Source of the DNA: Galaxea fascicularis
Lineage: Eukaryota; Cnidaria; Anthozoa; Scleractinia; Euphylliidae
Direction: 5' to 3'
NCBI GenBank assembly: GCA_948470475.1
Contig: OX419341.1
Coordinates: forward strand, 5,034,353 to 5,098,352
DNA: 64,000 nt
The notes under the pieces were generated by a model that saw only the letters and a program-made list of their open reading frames with translations, was not told where the DNA came from and ran no database searches. Position numbers and translations under genes: made by a program. This document shows positions 12,501 through 23,806 of this stretch, one piece after another; position 1 is the first letter of the stretch; each line of letters starts with the position of its first letter.

Positions 12501-15500
12501 TGCGTACCCATATTGTGGGGATAGTAGTATCGGTGTTCCAGAATAGACTGTTCCTTTTGCTGATTTTTGGAACTACAGCTTTTAGACCTGCCGTTGTCTT
12601 CTGACCACAGCTAGCCTTGATTTTTATGACCAGAGAAGTGAGTCCTTCAGGTAATTGTTTTACACAGGAACCTTCCAAGACCTCCACCTCTCGAGGAGCA
12701 TAGAACGTTATCTCAGGTAGTCCGCGTAGTTTCGCCCTGCGCACCGGTATTTTTGGCGTTATAGTGATGTCATACTCTTTTGAGTCACAAACGGCCAGAT
12801 TCAGTGCTGTAGGGCTTACCTATAAGGTATTAATTTAGACTCGGTTAGCCTTGTATCAACATGCATATTCGCCTATCAGTCTAAACTTTCTTCCATACAT
12901 TCGTTTGATTATAGTGGGAGAATTCGTTTCAGCATCAAGACATTTAATTTGTATTAATCGTTCTCATTATTCTCATGACCTTTAGGTTTAGTCAAGTAGT
13001 AAATTGCAATATCCGGGAGCACATTTACCAAACAACACTCCTTAAACTTAAGTTACTTCAGTGGGTCGACGGTTTGAAACACGACCCAGAGGCACTCTAA
13101 AGATCTTACTGAGCTCTTCGAAAAGGTATCAGCAGACTGCAGACGGTACCTTTCTGGAGTGGGTGCGCGAAAAATCCGAAGTGAAGTGAGCCAGCGAGGG
13201 GGGATTGGAGGAGAGGCGAGAGGAAAGAAAGGTTCTTGCTTCTCCAAAAGTCTCTTCTGTTGTTTTCTTTTTTTCTCCTCGTTCCGGTCTCGCTCAATTT
13301 TTGAGGGTTTGTGTTTTTTGTTCTCCAGAAAGGGAGGGAAAGCTGTCTACGATGCCGCAAGTTTCAGAGCTGATGGATCCTGAACCGTTAGCCAGTAATT
13401 ATCTGAAGGCTGTGCCAGAAAAGACAAAATTTTCCACCAGGGAAGGTGATTTGAGTATGTTTGTTGGTGGCGTAGTATTTAAACACAACTGAGTAAATAT
13501 GAGGAGAAACAAATATGTATTCTTGACTGTACCACTACTGGTCTTTGATATCGTCTTCTCCAGTTAAAGAATTGCAATCAAAGGTACACCTCTATTTTAC
13601 TGTACTGACTGGGTGGGATTCAGTCCCGAGAGCAAACGTCCTCTACACAGTACTTAGGGGGCAGTTTGGGGGCACAGTGCCCCACAAATATACCATGTCA
13701 GTCAAGTATGTACCACATTAATCCCGACAGCTGTGCCTCAAGCAGCTCCTTATCTCTCTCCAGATATCATTTATTTACAACTGAGCGAGAAAACGGGGCA
13801 AGTGAATTTCGGTGCGTTAGTCCAGGTGATTTTCTAACATTCATGTTATCTAGCTTTCACTCGATTCTTACCTAAACCAGCCTAAGGGAAACTGTGTGAC
13901 CGATACGGAATTTTTGTTAACACCAAATTGATTAAACGAAAGGATCATAACAAGTGCATTACGAAATTGGCTAGTTGAAGAAGAGCAGGAAGGTACACAG
14001 AGGTTAACTAATTTTTCAACATACAGGTCAGATATGGGAAAACAAATCACATATAAAGGTTTGTTACGACTGATTACCTGAAGCCCTGCATAAAACGGCT
14101 CTCGGACCTCTTTCGGAGTCGACCACATGTTATTAGGGTTAGTTGTAAACTTTGCAGACACATTGCAAGATAACTGTTGAGAATATGGACAGGTAATTAT
14201 TAGCTTGTCCAACTGTGAAATTTATAGAAACACTGAAAATGCAACAAAATTAGCTAACAGTTTTGTTTTGCTTTGCTTATTTATCAACTGCTGCTCAAGC
14301 ATGTTAAGGCATGGCTTGGACCAGATCTAGGAAAAATATACAAACAGCCATAGCTCCCCGGAAATTTACTTAAAGAACACTTTTTTATCCTGACCATCCG
14401 TGGCCAAGGGCATTTATTCATAGTTCCACTGCACCGGTGGAGATATGTTGAATTTCCAGGCAGCACAAACATCTCTTGTGAACTGTTGTGGTTTATTAAA
14501 TTGATTATAGACCCTTCTATGAGAAAAATTTCAGTTTTACTCACCCACTGACCAACTTTGTACTCCGTACCACCATACAAAAAGAAATCAATAAAGGTTG
14601 AGCCGGGACAAGGCTTGGTTTGTTGCCGACCAGCGGGAACATTACCGCATCTTTCTTCCCTTTTTATAGACGTCCCGTCTGCGAACCACTCGACCTTGTA
14701 AGTTACGTTTGTCCAAATTCCTGTACGATTAAGAGGAACTTTGCAGACGAAATCCACTTCAACTTTCTCACCTTCTATGTAACTTATTACTGGATCACCG
14801 AGGTTGTCACTTAAGAATTGCTCTGGTGGTACTGAAACAAGTACAGTAAATTATATCAGGCAAGGACTTAGAAATTCCAGAAAAAGACCACTACACCAAC
14901 TCTCACAGTTTAAACTCGAGCTTGTTGACAGCGTTCAAAAGCACGCGTGATTGCATTAGGGTCGTAAAATAATGTATTTCAGTTCTGACTGAGAGAACAC
15001 TCCTGCAAACAAACGTGATATCTGCGGATGCTTAAGGCCTCTCATAACAGGACACCTAACATTTGACACATCCTGGACACACGCCAAAGCTAAGGAGGTA
15101 GAGGGATGCATGCTATATATGTGCCGCTTTTACGAGACCTAGCCTAACGGTTGAAATGGGGGGGTTCGTTAACACCAGGGCTCGTTATAATACGAAAAAA
15201 CAAACAAATGACAAGAAAAGGCAGTAAAAATTGTAACTGTCCGATCTATTTCTGCGGAAGCTACCCAGTGTTTTCAATAATCAAATAAGTGTGCAAACTA
15301 CTCTTTGTACATTCCGGCATTTGAATGTGAGAAGACCAATGATTTCTCCGGTGTTGAGTCTGTAACTTTAAAAATAAAGTAAAAAAAAAATAACGCGCCA
15401 GTGAAGTGAAGAGTTTGATTCTTGAAACCTTGAAGCTCTTTCTTGTTCCCGTACTGAACTAAACTGACACTGATCTAATTTCACACCGTGACTTCAGCGC

Positions 15501-18500
15501 CAAAATGCCCTTGGGATTTACAAGTCATGAAAAGAAATCTAAATGCGCGACAACAGACGTATTCGGCTAACGTGTTTACATCCTTGTTGCCACCCCATTC
15601 AGATCATGTGATGATTCATTTGGGAGGTAACCATTGTGCAATTTGTCACACACAACTGATCGCATGGAAGTATGAACAAACAGAACAATTGTAACCTCCC
15701 AAATGAATCATCACATGATCTGAATTAGGTGGCAACAAGGATATAAACACGTTAGCCGAATCCCTCTACTGCTGATTGACAGAGGCTACATTATGGCTCC
15801 ATTGTCCTCTATATAAAGCTAAGGTTCTTGATATATGGGTGATAATCATTTTTTTTTCAGTGGTTTTTGAAGCAAGTAACGTCAAACAGTTCAGCATTTC
15901 ACCGGTTAGCTTGTCGCGAGCAAGTTGCCATTGGTTGCAGGGCACTTAGCTTTGTCATCTTAGATGATAACAATATCGCCAAATCTGAGCAACTGACTAG
16001 TTCATCCCGGATGAATTTTAACCAATCAAAGTATTTCACGTACGCGGGAAAATCAACGTATACAATTCGTCCTTGGACGTAAACATGGTCGAAAATGAAA
16101 AAGTCTATTTTAAGAAACTTTGCTGTCAAAAATCAAATTTGGGAACACGAATGGATACGCTGGAAACAAAACTCAGAGCACTTTATAAAGCATAACATTG
16201 CCTGAATGCTGTTATTCCGGTGGAGCCATTATGAAAATGAAGTATTTCTACACTGAAAGGCCGACGGTTAACTTGTATCGCCACTTGAAATTAGAGTAAC
16301 TCTTGATCGCTAGCTTTTGTTATGTGCCTGTACTGCTCTTAGATATTGAAATGACAAATGGTTCAAGAGTTTTTCTAATACACTTCGCAACTTCCCATTG
16401 AAGTAAACTTTGTTGGATAATTTTTGTCACGTGCTGTACTCAAAATAATGGAATAATTTGAATTGACAATTGTTTTAATGATAATGTAATTTTGTGAGTT
16501 GATATAAGAAATAGCATTTTGATGGAAAAGTGCTGCCGTGTTAAGGCCGATTTCCAAGCTTTGATTTTTGCCAAAATAATCAATCGCTGAACTTTTGATA
16601 CTACTTCTGAAAATAGTTCACTAAAAGCGTCTTTCGGGGCAATAACAAGAAATTCGGAATTCTCGCTTTTGTCTTGAAGTTTTCCTTCGTGATAATCCTA
16701 AACAACGAAAACAATTCAAAGCAATTAATCCAGCTGAATAACGCAGACTTACCATAGCAATTTGGAGGTTCTCCTACCTTTCCATAAGGACACGGGTCAG
16801 CGAAACCTGTTAAAATGATTTAACAAGTTAAATAATGAAATGCGGCTGAAAAAGTGGTACAGGCTAGAAACCAAACATTTTTTTAAGAAAATAACTTTAT
16901 ACGAAGAACACGCAAAACACAGCAACACAAAACTTGCGATGAAATTGGAACAATGCACTGGACCAATCGAACTCTCTACCCAATAGAGTCTGGAAAAGTA
17001 GGACTTCTTATGGGTCTGACAATTTTCCCAATTTTGGCTTTCTCGCCGTTAGCAGCATTAAGAGTTTACAAATCTGCTATCATGTTTCAATTAACTTAAG
17101 TGGTGATTACATGATACCGGGGCAACTTTCATCCCGGCGCGAGTTCACCCCGGTTCCCTGTTATGGCTCTGTATTACATGATACCACCACAAAATGTCAT
17201 GCCGACGCGAGTCATACCGGCACGAGTTCACCCTGGTTCTTGTGCCAGAGCGAGATTTTCCTCCCAACACGAAAATTCATACCGGTGTCATGTAAACGCG
17301 GTTTGACTGTTCGTCTCATATTCATGGAAGTTTCATCAATTTTACGGCACTATAAGACTCACACTCCAATAAAAACGGCTTTATGTAAACACGGTGCAAC
17401 TTTTCATCTCGCCCCGGAATGAAAGTCGCGCCGGTATATATCATGGAAACACCCCCAAACTCTGATGATTTTGCTGTTCCTAAGATCAACACAACTACGT
17501 ATGGTTGACAACGTGTATCGATACACTGGTCCAATAAATTTGGTCATCAATTAGCATATTGAAAAAGAAAGTTAGACAAATAGACGTGGAATATTTGATC
17601 TCAACCGCAATTCGTAAGAATTGTTATTTATTTAATGTAATTTTTCACGTTTCTATTAATAACACAATGCCGCGCTTGGTGTCAGTCAAGCATTTCTAAT
17701 GCAGCTTTTATGATCGGTATACAGTGGTCATCTTGCATTTGCCATGGTATGCAGTTATGCCACGTTTTACAGTTTTAATCGAGTATTTAATAAGAGCTTT
17801 TGAAGCCAGCTGAGCGGAGTTGTCACCCAACTTGATTTTGTTCTACTTTTGTGCTGTCTGTCAGTATTTGATCAATAAAAGAGATGCCCCCTCCTGTACA
17901 CCTGCGTTGCTTGTGAGACATTATTTTGTTGATTCACTGCAGAGTGATCAAACAACAAATTCTTAAATTACGAGTTAAATGATACCTATCTTAGAACACT
18001 GACCATGGTTTAGCTATTTTAGAATACTTAGGGGTGTATGATAACAGGATGTTGTACGAAGGAAGGGGGATGCGGTAATGATCAGGGGCACCCAACGAGC
18101 CAAATCAACCAAAAGCTATGAAAAGGCATTTTTAAGTACCTTATAGTGTTTGAAGTCTGTTTAAAGAAATGTTTCTATTAGCTAGACGGAATTTGATCTG
18201 CTCGGATTCCGTAGCTGAAATTTCAATTGTCCAACAATTGTAGGGAACAAAATCTTCTTTTGAGAAGTTGCTAGCTAAAGGGAACTTCGCACAAACTTTC
18301 GAGGGAACCATTTGATTTCCCAAAGTGATAGATAACGTTTTTGACTGCCAAAAGCAGCAGATATGAGCCTTCCGAAAATCGGCGTCAGAGGCTATTATTT
18401 CCAAATCTCTTAGCCACGCTTCAGTTACGAAAATCCGAAAACCTAAGGCGAACTACCCTCCACCGAATAGATATCTATCGAAACTTGTCGTTGGGTGTCC

Positions 18501-19196
18501 CTGAATGATAATGTATTCTAGTTTTATGCTTAGTAGATAGGTAAATAGGTGTCCCAAAGTAGTTTAAACAATGTGTAAGCCAGGTAATTATTGACACATC
18601 GTCATCCTCATCATTATATATTGTTGCGTTACGTACTCGCACGTAAACGTGCTTAATTAAGTTTCAAAACATCAAATCACGACTAAAGAGAAGAGCAAAA
18701 TATACCAAAGTAAATAAGTGTCAAGATATTCAATCCTACCAGCACAATAAGCAGCTGCACAGTAATACGGAGGCTTAAGATAATAAACGTAAAAATTCCT
18801 AGGACATTTTGTTACGTTTATGTAGATAGAATCGGAGCAAGTATTGCCAAAGCTGCTGATGCAGGCTCTGCGAACCACATTTCCTTCTGCCACAGTGGGA
18901 TGATGTCCACTCAACCAAATCGGATCGTGGGTACCACAATGGAAATCACTCAAAGGGGCTGTAGGCATTTTTGTTCCAACAAAACTTGTAAACCGGTACC
19001 ATCCACGACGGATCCTCCGATCACATAATGGTGTTTGTCCCGGCTGCCAAATGCTATTCACACTTCGGCGGGGCTCGTTGATTTCTACGTAATTGCTGCA
19101 ACAGTCATTGCACTGCGGAACGTGGCTAACAGATGAGTTCAGGAAGACGAAAATCCAGCTCAGAACGCTCAGAGACCTACATCGATTCCAACTCAT
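259..19196 (-). CDS. VWDE-like secreted multidomain protein, 5' part (11 exons; continues past the left edge)
   Basis: Exons in transcript order: 19196-18740, 16806-16753, 14831-14545, 14212-14078, 12819-12508, 12263-12175, 10298-10235, 9836-9612, 7684-7524, 5689-5269 and 542-259. Every border is GT-AG and all phases agree, giving 829 codons plus two bases; the next exon lies outside the window. Domain order is signal peptide, D8C, a cysteine-poor linker region, VWD (about residues 416-594), a cysteine-containing stretch with an RSRR site, then EGF. This order matches the N-terminal half of the von Willebrand factor D and EGF domain-containing protein family, which is large in corals and secreted. 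The family is linked to extracellular matrix and, in vertebrates, to regeneration; a role here is inference. The start codon is the only one that opens a clear signal peptide. No frameshift or in-frame stop was found in the spliced frame. Confidence 0.88.
1138..1325. repeat. Cluster of short palindromic TACGGACCG-type motifs
   Basis: Within about 190 bases, the motif CGGACCG or its variants (ACGGACCGTA, CGGTCCG, CGTACGGATCG, CGTACGATCCG) occurs at least six times on both strands. Each copy is close to a perfect palindrome. It could be a decayed short satellite, a transposon sub-terminal repeat array or a protein binding array; the sequence does not decide. Confidence 0.5.
4667..4950 (+). mobile_element. 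Foldback (MITE-like) element, copy 1
   Basis: Positions 4796-4945 form a near-perfect inverted repeat with arms of about 65 bases (left arm from AGGCCATTTTCGTATTC) and a loop of about 18 bases. It is attached to about 130 bases of non-palindromic sequence (4667-4795). The same 280-bp unit occurs in inverted orientation at 8001-8280. It has no coding capacity. The superfamily is unknown. Confidence 0.85.
5269..5689 (-). CDS. VWDE-like exon 10: post-VWD region with furin-like site
   Basis: 421 nt coding residues 595-735. It begins after the VWD fold, carries CLCDDDTEQGETC and ends SLVSVCSIDLE at a GTGAGT donor in phase 0. Residues 685-688 read RSRR followed by Asp, a good proprotein convertase motif inside the charged segment RHRSRRDAS, so the chain may be cut into two disulfide-linked or separate parts. 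The cleavage prediction is inference from the motif alone. Confidence 0.85.
7524..12263 (-). CDS. VWDE-like exons 6-9: von Willebrand factor type D domain
   Basis: Exons 12263-12175, 10298-10235, 9836-9612 and 7684-7524 code about residues 416-594. Landmarks are CGDPHYYPLRP (start of the VWD fold), MGRGDFLLYG, TCNCGVVVRDHNDVIEF and FPSGTKVKIVRTGWGMDVYL. The family's CGLCGN-type motif is degenerate here, reading GLCLEPKN, so the calcium- or disulfide-linked loop at this end is probably altered. The phases (2, 0, 0, 2) fit only when all four exons are joined, which supports the borders. VWD domains mediate multimer and matrix interactions; the partner here is unknown. Confidence 0.88.
7762..7782. 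repeat. (ATC)n microsatellite
   Basis: Short run of TCA triplets just upstream, in the transcript sense, of the exon 9 acceptor of the VWDE-like gene. Confidence 0.9.
8001..8280 (-). mobile_element. Foldback (MITE-like) element, copy 2 (inverted relative to copy 1)
   Basis: The palindrome spans 8005-8154 and the attached unique tail 8155-8280, the mirror image of copy 1. Even the short loop sequence is the reverse complement of the loop in copy 1, so the whole unit is inverted, not just the arms. It lies in VWDE-like intron 9 (between exons 9 and 8), about 3 kb from copy 1. Confidence 0.85.
10481..10765 (+). mobile_element. tRNA-derived SINE-like repeat
   Basis: Starts with a Pol III B-box-like motif (GGGTTCGAGCCCC near 10499) and is followed by a long conserved-looking body (CTCGGATAAGGAC, then CACACACTTATCAC and GAGTAGGGCA). 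I recall this layout as an abundant repeat in coral genomes; that attribution is from memory and unverified. It is too degraded at the A-box side to be a tRNA gene. It sits in VWDE-like intron 6. Confidence 0.6.
11139..11340 (+). repeat. Dispersed repeat, copy 1 of a pair
   Basis: About 200 bases (AATTCATAAAGGAACTACAA to the stretch ending CTCGCAGACGTGTT) recur in the same orientation at 46540-46760 with small indels. Neither copy codes for protein. They are probably fragments of one non-autonomous transposon family. Confidence 0.75.
12508..12819 (-). CDS. VWDE-like exon 5: pre-VWD segment
   Basis: 312 nt, phase 0 at both ends, coding 104 residues. It starts VSPTALNLAVCDSKEY and ends at IPTIW before a GTACGC donor. 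The exon is beta-rich with few cysteines, consistent with an immunoglobulin-like or fibronectin-like fold between D8C and VWD, but I cannot assign a named domain. An open frame continues about 100 bases beyond the donor; it is treated as intron because exon 6 joins cleanly in phase 0. Confidence 0.8.
14078..16806 (-). CDS. VWDE-like exons 2-4: linker region between D8C and VWD
   Basis: Exon 2 (16806-16753) is a 54-nt phase 1-1 exon coding a Pro/Gly/Cys-containing linker. Exon 3 (14831-14545) codes 96 residues with four cysteines and ends at a consensus GTGAGT donor after YKVGQW. Exon 4 (14212-14078) codes 45 residues including SCNVSAKF and STPKEVREPFYAGL, the kind of segment that precedes the VWD domain in this family. 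The frame stays open past the exon 3 donor to 14284, but splicing at 14544 joins exon 3 to exon 4 in phase 0 and gives the more family-like sequence. No enzymatic function is expected. Confidence 0.8.
15561..15761 (+). mobile_element. MITE with about 70-bp terminal inverted repeats
   Basis: Left arm from ATTCGGCTAACGTGTTTACA, right arm ending in its reverse complement at 15761; the arms match over about 70 bases apart from a few changes. The centre is about 60 bases. No open reading frame. Target-site duplication is not obvious. It lies in VWDE-like intron 2. Confidence 0.85.
17108..17449 (+). mobile_element. MITE with imperfect terminal inverted repeats
   Basis: The left end (CATGATACCGGGGCAACTTT) and the right end (reverse complement CATGATATATACCGGCGCGA) form imperfect inverted repeats of about 37 bases. 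The CCGG-rich ends are duplicated internally around 17180-17290. Non-coding, about 340 bp. It lies in VWDE-like intron 1. Confidence 0.7.
18740..19196 (-). CDS. VWDE-like exon 1: signal peptide and D8C (uromodulin-type) domain
   Basis: Encodes residues 1-152 and ends in phase 1 at a GTAGG donor. Residues 1 to about 25 form a signal peptide with hydrophobic core LSVLSWIFVFL. The rest matches the D8C domain found in uromodulin, GP2, OIT3 and VWDE: GWYRF at 65-69, CGTHDPIWL at 87-95 and FYVYYL at 135-140. The family normally has eight cysteines with an adjacent CC pair. I count seven in the domain (58, 87, 112, 120, 131, 146, 151); the pair position reads TC at 119-120, so one disulfide partner may be missing or replaced by Cys 29, 32 or 33. 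The domain call is firm; the exact signal cleavage site is not. Confidence 0.9.
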
Positions 19197-19745
19197 GTTT
19201 CTATCTCAGGCTGAGGTTGAACCGAGTTTCTTGTAATGTCAACTGTTAGTGTACGTCTAGCTAAGTCGAAAACTTGTTTTTAGGAAGGCTGAAAGAGGTG
19301 GAGTCTATCTAAACTGATATAACCATAGCTACAGACCTGTGATTGCCGATGGAACAATTGACAACGCTAATGATTGCACTGAAACAGGTTCAAGATCCCG
19401 ACGGTACTTTTAGCTCTGTTTGAACTTCCCGTGAAACAAGGAAACAGACTCTACTACACATGCTGTATTCAGTGAAAGTGACAGAAATAAAGGAGATTCT
19501 ATTTTAGAAATGTCAACGTTATGAACTTGGGTATGTAACAAAACTTTCGTGCATTTTTTCCCAAAATTGTCAGCTGACGTCGCGATTTAAGGGGTCAAAC
19601 GCTGAGTAAATATTAAAGTCTGGCTACATTCTCACGTTATAACATATGCGGTCAAAGCACGTAGTTTCAGCATAACCAGCTAATTATAAGTCGGACGTGA
19701 TGACATAACATTTTAAAACCAATCAGCCGTTTCAGTCTGGGTTAA
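19050..19745 (-). repeat. VWDE-like 5' end segment, copy A (functional): exon 1 start and upstream promoter region
   Basis: The first roughly 50 codons of exon 1 and about 550 bases upstream of its ATG recur twice at higher coordinates (19883-20925 and 21896-22984). Copy A is the only one attached to the full exon 1 and an open signal-peptide frame, so it should hold the active promoter. The conserved upstream blocks include a run around 19410-19480 and another around 19620-19720, present in all three copies. Core promoter elements could not be pinned down with confidence. Confidence 0.75.
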
Positions 19746-19882
19746 AACTTTGGCTGCGCCGAATAGATTCGCATATTTGTTACAAGATTTATGACAAACC
19801 TCGGCCTCGGTTATTGAAATCGTGCAGTAGGATGGGCCGTAGACTTTCTTATAAAAAAGACTGGAGTGACATGAATACATCT

Positions 19883-20925
19883 TGTTGCCAAATGCTTTTC
19901 ATACTTCGGCGAGGCTCGTTTATTTCTACGTGATCGCTTGAGCAGTTATTGCACTGCGGAACGTGGCTAAATAGATAAGTCCAGGAAGACGAAAATCCAG
20001 CTCAGAACGCTGCTCAGAGAGCTACATCGATTCAAACTCATGTTTCTATGCCAAGATGCGGGTGTAACCGAGTTTGTTATATGTCAGCTGTGTTGTGTGT
20101 CTAGCTAAGTCGAAAACTTGTCTATTTAGGAAGGCTGAAAATGGTGGAGTTTATCTAAATATAACTATTACTACAGACCTGTGATTGCCGATGGAACAAC
20201 TGAAGCGCTACCGATTAGCTGAAACCGGTTCAACACTCCGACGGTACTTTTAGCTCTGTTTTTAATTAACTTCCCGTGAAACAAGGAAACAGACTCTACC
20301 ACAAATGTTGTATTCAGTGAAAGTGACAGTAATAAAGGAGATTCTAGTTTAGAAATGTCAACGTTATGAACTTGGGTATGGAACAAAACTTTCGTGCAGT
20401 TTTGCCCAAAATTATTAGTTGACGTCGCGATTTAAGGGTCAAACGCTGAGTAGATATTGACGTCTGGCTACATTCTCACGTTATAACATATGCGGTCAAA
20501 GCACGTGGCGTCGGCAATAACCAGCTAATTATAAGTCAGACGTGATGACATAACATTTTAAAGCCAATCAGCCGTGGAAACTCCAGCCGGTTCCTGTTGC
20601 TGCAGCGGTACCGTATGGCTCCGAAAACAGGCGACAATCTTTTCCCAAAACACAGACAACCGACAAGAATTGGCAGAAAAAGCGCGATAGCTTGCGACAA
20701 GTAACACTTGTCCCTATCCAAACAGAAGGCAGACAGAGTCGTGAACCAGCGACAAAGTGACGCTGGACCACCCCTTGAAAGGCCTCTATAATTAGCTTGT
20801 GGATCAGGAAACGGCGTTACGGAAGTCAGCTCCACAGACTGTCTGCGCCGTTTACGAAATTTTTAAGTTTTTAAATCGCCGCAACAATCCACTGTTAAAC
20901 GAAGGGGTAGCAATTAACAAAACCA
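19883..20925 (-). pseudogene. Copy B of the VWDE-like 5' end: promoter and truncated, stopped exon 1
   Basis: The segment at about 19890-20043 is homologous to the 5' end of exon 1 on the minus strand. Its ATG (minus strand, 20042-20040) opens a signal-peptide-like frame that meets a stop after about 24 codons. The downstream D8C-coding part is absent. Upstream sequence stays similar to copies A and C through about 20575, and to copy C alone through about 20925. It is a broken duplicate, although the promoter part could still be active. Confidence 0.75.
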
Positions 20926-21895
20926 AGTACAAGAAAGAAAGGAAAACTGCCAAGTGGAAATAAGCAAAAATTAGAACGCAAAGTTTTCACAAGCTGCTGG
21001 AACAAAATGGAGTGGAAGTTGTCCTTTTTCACAGCGGGTACTGCTGGCCTATGCTTACTCTTATAATTAACTAATCAAGTTGCAAAATGAAGAGAAAGTG
21101 TTACGCATCGATTCCATCTCTTTCAAAGATGTCTAATTTTTAATTGTCGGGAATGTTAATATAGTAGAATTGGTCGCTATACACAAAATCTTCGTTTTTA
21201 TCGAGACGCAAATTACATCAAATTGCTTCCCGATGTCCTTACTGGTGTCTTTGCAAAATGAAGAAAATGAATTTTAGCGATCACAGCAAGATGGATTCAC
21301 TGAGGTCTTGGCAATCAGTTTCTTTAAAAGGAAGTCTCTGAACTCGAAAAACCGTGAATTGATTTCATCAATCGATCCGTTACCATCTTTTTCTCCCGTA
21401 ACAAAGGGCAACGCAGTAGTATATTCCCCAGAAGCAACATGAAACCTACTTTTTTTATATGAGAACCTTTTTTATAAGAACGTTGAGGCTGAGATTAAGC
21501 CAAATTTTAAGAACATGCTTAGAACATAACCAGGCTGAAAGTCAGTGAAGAACGTCTTTATTTTGCTTATTTGTTTTTTAAATGAGAAGCCAAACTATAT
21601 TCACCAAGAGTTGGCTGGCGCGATGCATCTTGATCACGGCACTAGAGTAAACCGCACAAGCATGTGACAAGCACCTTGGCAGCACATCACAACAAACAAT
21701 GCACTTTGATCGGTTTCCTAGTCAGGTCTGTGTTGATTTATTGAAATACTATACCATGTAACATAAGAACTTGCTAAGAACGTTTTCGGGTTCAAATCGC
21801 AAGAAAAACATTAGAAAGTTCAGCTTCAGCTCCAAATTTAGACGTTCTTGTAAAAAAGACTGGAGCGTACACCATTAGCAGGTTTTGAATTTCCA

Positions 21896-22984
21896 TTGAC
21901 ATGAATACATCTTGTTTCCAAATACTTTTCACACTTCGGCGAGGCTCGTTTTAATATTTCTACGTGATTGCTTCAGCAGTTATTGCACTGCGGAACGTGG
22001 CTAACACGGATGAGTTCAGGTAGAAGAAAATCCAGCTCAGAACGCTCACAGAACAACATCAGTTCAAACTCATGTTTCTATCTAAGGCTGCGAGTAGTAC
22101 CGAATTTCCTGCATATCAACTGCTTTGTTTGTCTGGTAAAGTCTAACACTTAATTTGTTTTTAGGAAGGCTGAAAGAGGTGGAGTCTATCTAAATATAAC
22201 CATAACTACAGACCTGTGATTGCTGATGGAACAACTGAAGCGCTAACGATTAGGCTGAAACAGGTTCAACACCCCGACGGTACTTTTAGCTCTGTTTTTA
22301 ATTAACTTCCCGTGAAACAAGGAAACAGACTCTACTACAAATGTTGTATTCGGTGAAAGTGACAGTAATAAAAGAGATTCTATTTTAGAAATGTCAACGT
22401 TATGAACTTGGGTATGTAACAAAACTTTCGTGCATTTTTTCCCAAAATTGTCAGCTGACGTCGCGATTTAAGGGGTCAAACGCTGAGTAAATATTAAAGT
22501 CTGGCTACATTCTCACGTTATAACATATGCGCCGGTCAAAGCACGTAGTTTCAGCATAACCAGCTAATTATAAGTCGGACGTGATGACATAACATTTTAA
22601 AACCAATCAGCCGTGGAAACTCCAGCCGGTTCCTGTTGCTGCAGCGGTACCGTATGGCTCCGAAAACAGGCGACAATCTTCTCCCAAGTCATGATCAACC
22701 GACAAGAATTGGCAGAAAAAGCGCGACAGCTTGCGACAGGGATAGTTCACTTTTAATCCATCTTTGCTTTCTTTGCAACAGTGACATATGTCCCTATCCA
22801 AACAGGCGACAAACAGAGGCGTGAACGAGCGACAAAGCGATACTTGACCACCCTTGAAAGGCCTCTATAATTAGGTTGTGGAAGTAACTCCGTAGTCTAT
22901 CTACGCCATTTACGACAATTTAAGTTTTTGAATAGTCGCAACAATCCACTGTTAAACGAAGGGGTGGTAATTAATAAAACCAAT
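21896..22984 (-). pseudogene. Copy C of the VWDE-like 5' end: promoter and stopped exon 1 remnant
   Basis: Homologous to copies A and B, again limited to the upstream region and the start of exon 1. The initiation codon near 22073 (minus strand) is followed by a stop at codon 5, so no signal peptide can be made. Small indels separate it from copy B. The exon-1 landmark occurs near 19071 (A), 19911 (B) and 21942 (C), giving spacings of about 0.84 and 2.03 kb. Confidence 0.7.
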
Positions 22985-23274
22985 TATTATATCTATCAGT
23001 TAGTACGCGCGCTGTGATTGGTCAATTTAGCGGGCTGTATTCTACTGCGTATTCTATGCGTGCAAAACCAATGTGAAGTATTTTACTGTTCCAAGGGCCC
23101 GTCCACGATCCATGAGATCGTGTAACGTACACAACTTTCTCGCCTTGTGATTTCTGGAGATCTTTCATAACTTCTCTCTAAATCATCATAATGATATTGT
23201 AATTCGTTTTCATTATTTTAACCGTTAACTCTGTATAATTACCTTCTTATGATGGGAAAGTCAATAAAAAAAAC

Positions 23275-23636
23275 ATGGACAAAACTGGAGCTCTAGGTAA
23301 GCCGCTATTCTTCTCCCTTCCTTAAAGAATCCACTTTTCTTGCGCGACTTAGTGTCAGACAGGAGCTTCCATGATAACCTGGACGTCGACGGCAGAAACA
23401 CTGCACGTCCACCAAACGTCCCTTGTCTAGGCACCGAGTTTGATAAGCTCGTGTCTAGTGCAGAGCCGTCAAGTTACATGGCGTTCCTCCTCACTGTTCT
23501 CTCGTCATTATGTATCACTGTTCTTGTTTTTATTGTCTCCGCATTGCAAGCACGCCGCGTTCCACGCGGACCACGCAGAATATTTGCAGCCCTCTGCTGT
23601 TGCTCCAAGACATCATTGCCTGCGACTCCTGTATAG
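23275..23636 (+). CDS. Small single-pass membrane protein, 101 aa, two exons (not recognised)
   Basis: Exon 1 is 23275-23296 (ATG, 7 codons plus one base) and exon 2 is 23353-23636. They join across a short 56-nt GT-AG intron in phase 1. The predicted protein has an acidic-polar N-terminal part (1-49), one strongly hydrophobic helix at about 50-72 (MAFLLTVLSSLCITVLVFIV), then a basic tail with RR pairs at 75-76 and 82-83 and a CCC cluster at 89-91 that could be palmitoylated. The positive-inside rule puts the C-terminus in the cytosol. An AATAAA signal at 23807-23812, 170 bases after the stop, supports a real 3' end. The intron is shorter than I expect for a cnidarian; a start within exon 2 (Met 50) would leave a 52-residue protein. 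I know no family for it. Confidence 0.5.
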
Positions 23637-23806
23637 CAGGACAGGATAATCCGCCGCAACTTGCACTCGTTATCAGGGATCTGAGTGTTGAGAGCCAGAG
23701 ATTCCACACTGTTGAGCGCTACCTGGCGACCAAGACCAGGGGGTCGTTCCTCGAAGCTCCCGGTAATCTAACGAGCCTACAAAACTTATCTTGAACTCAA
23801 AATCTC

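Noticed and set aside
14284..14544. Open frame continuing past VWDE-like exon 3
   Set aside because: It follows a consensus GTGAGT donor, and splicing to 14212 keeps phase and restores a VSAKF-type segment.
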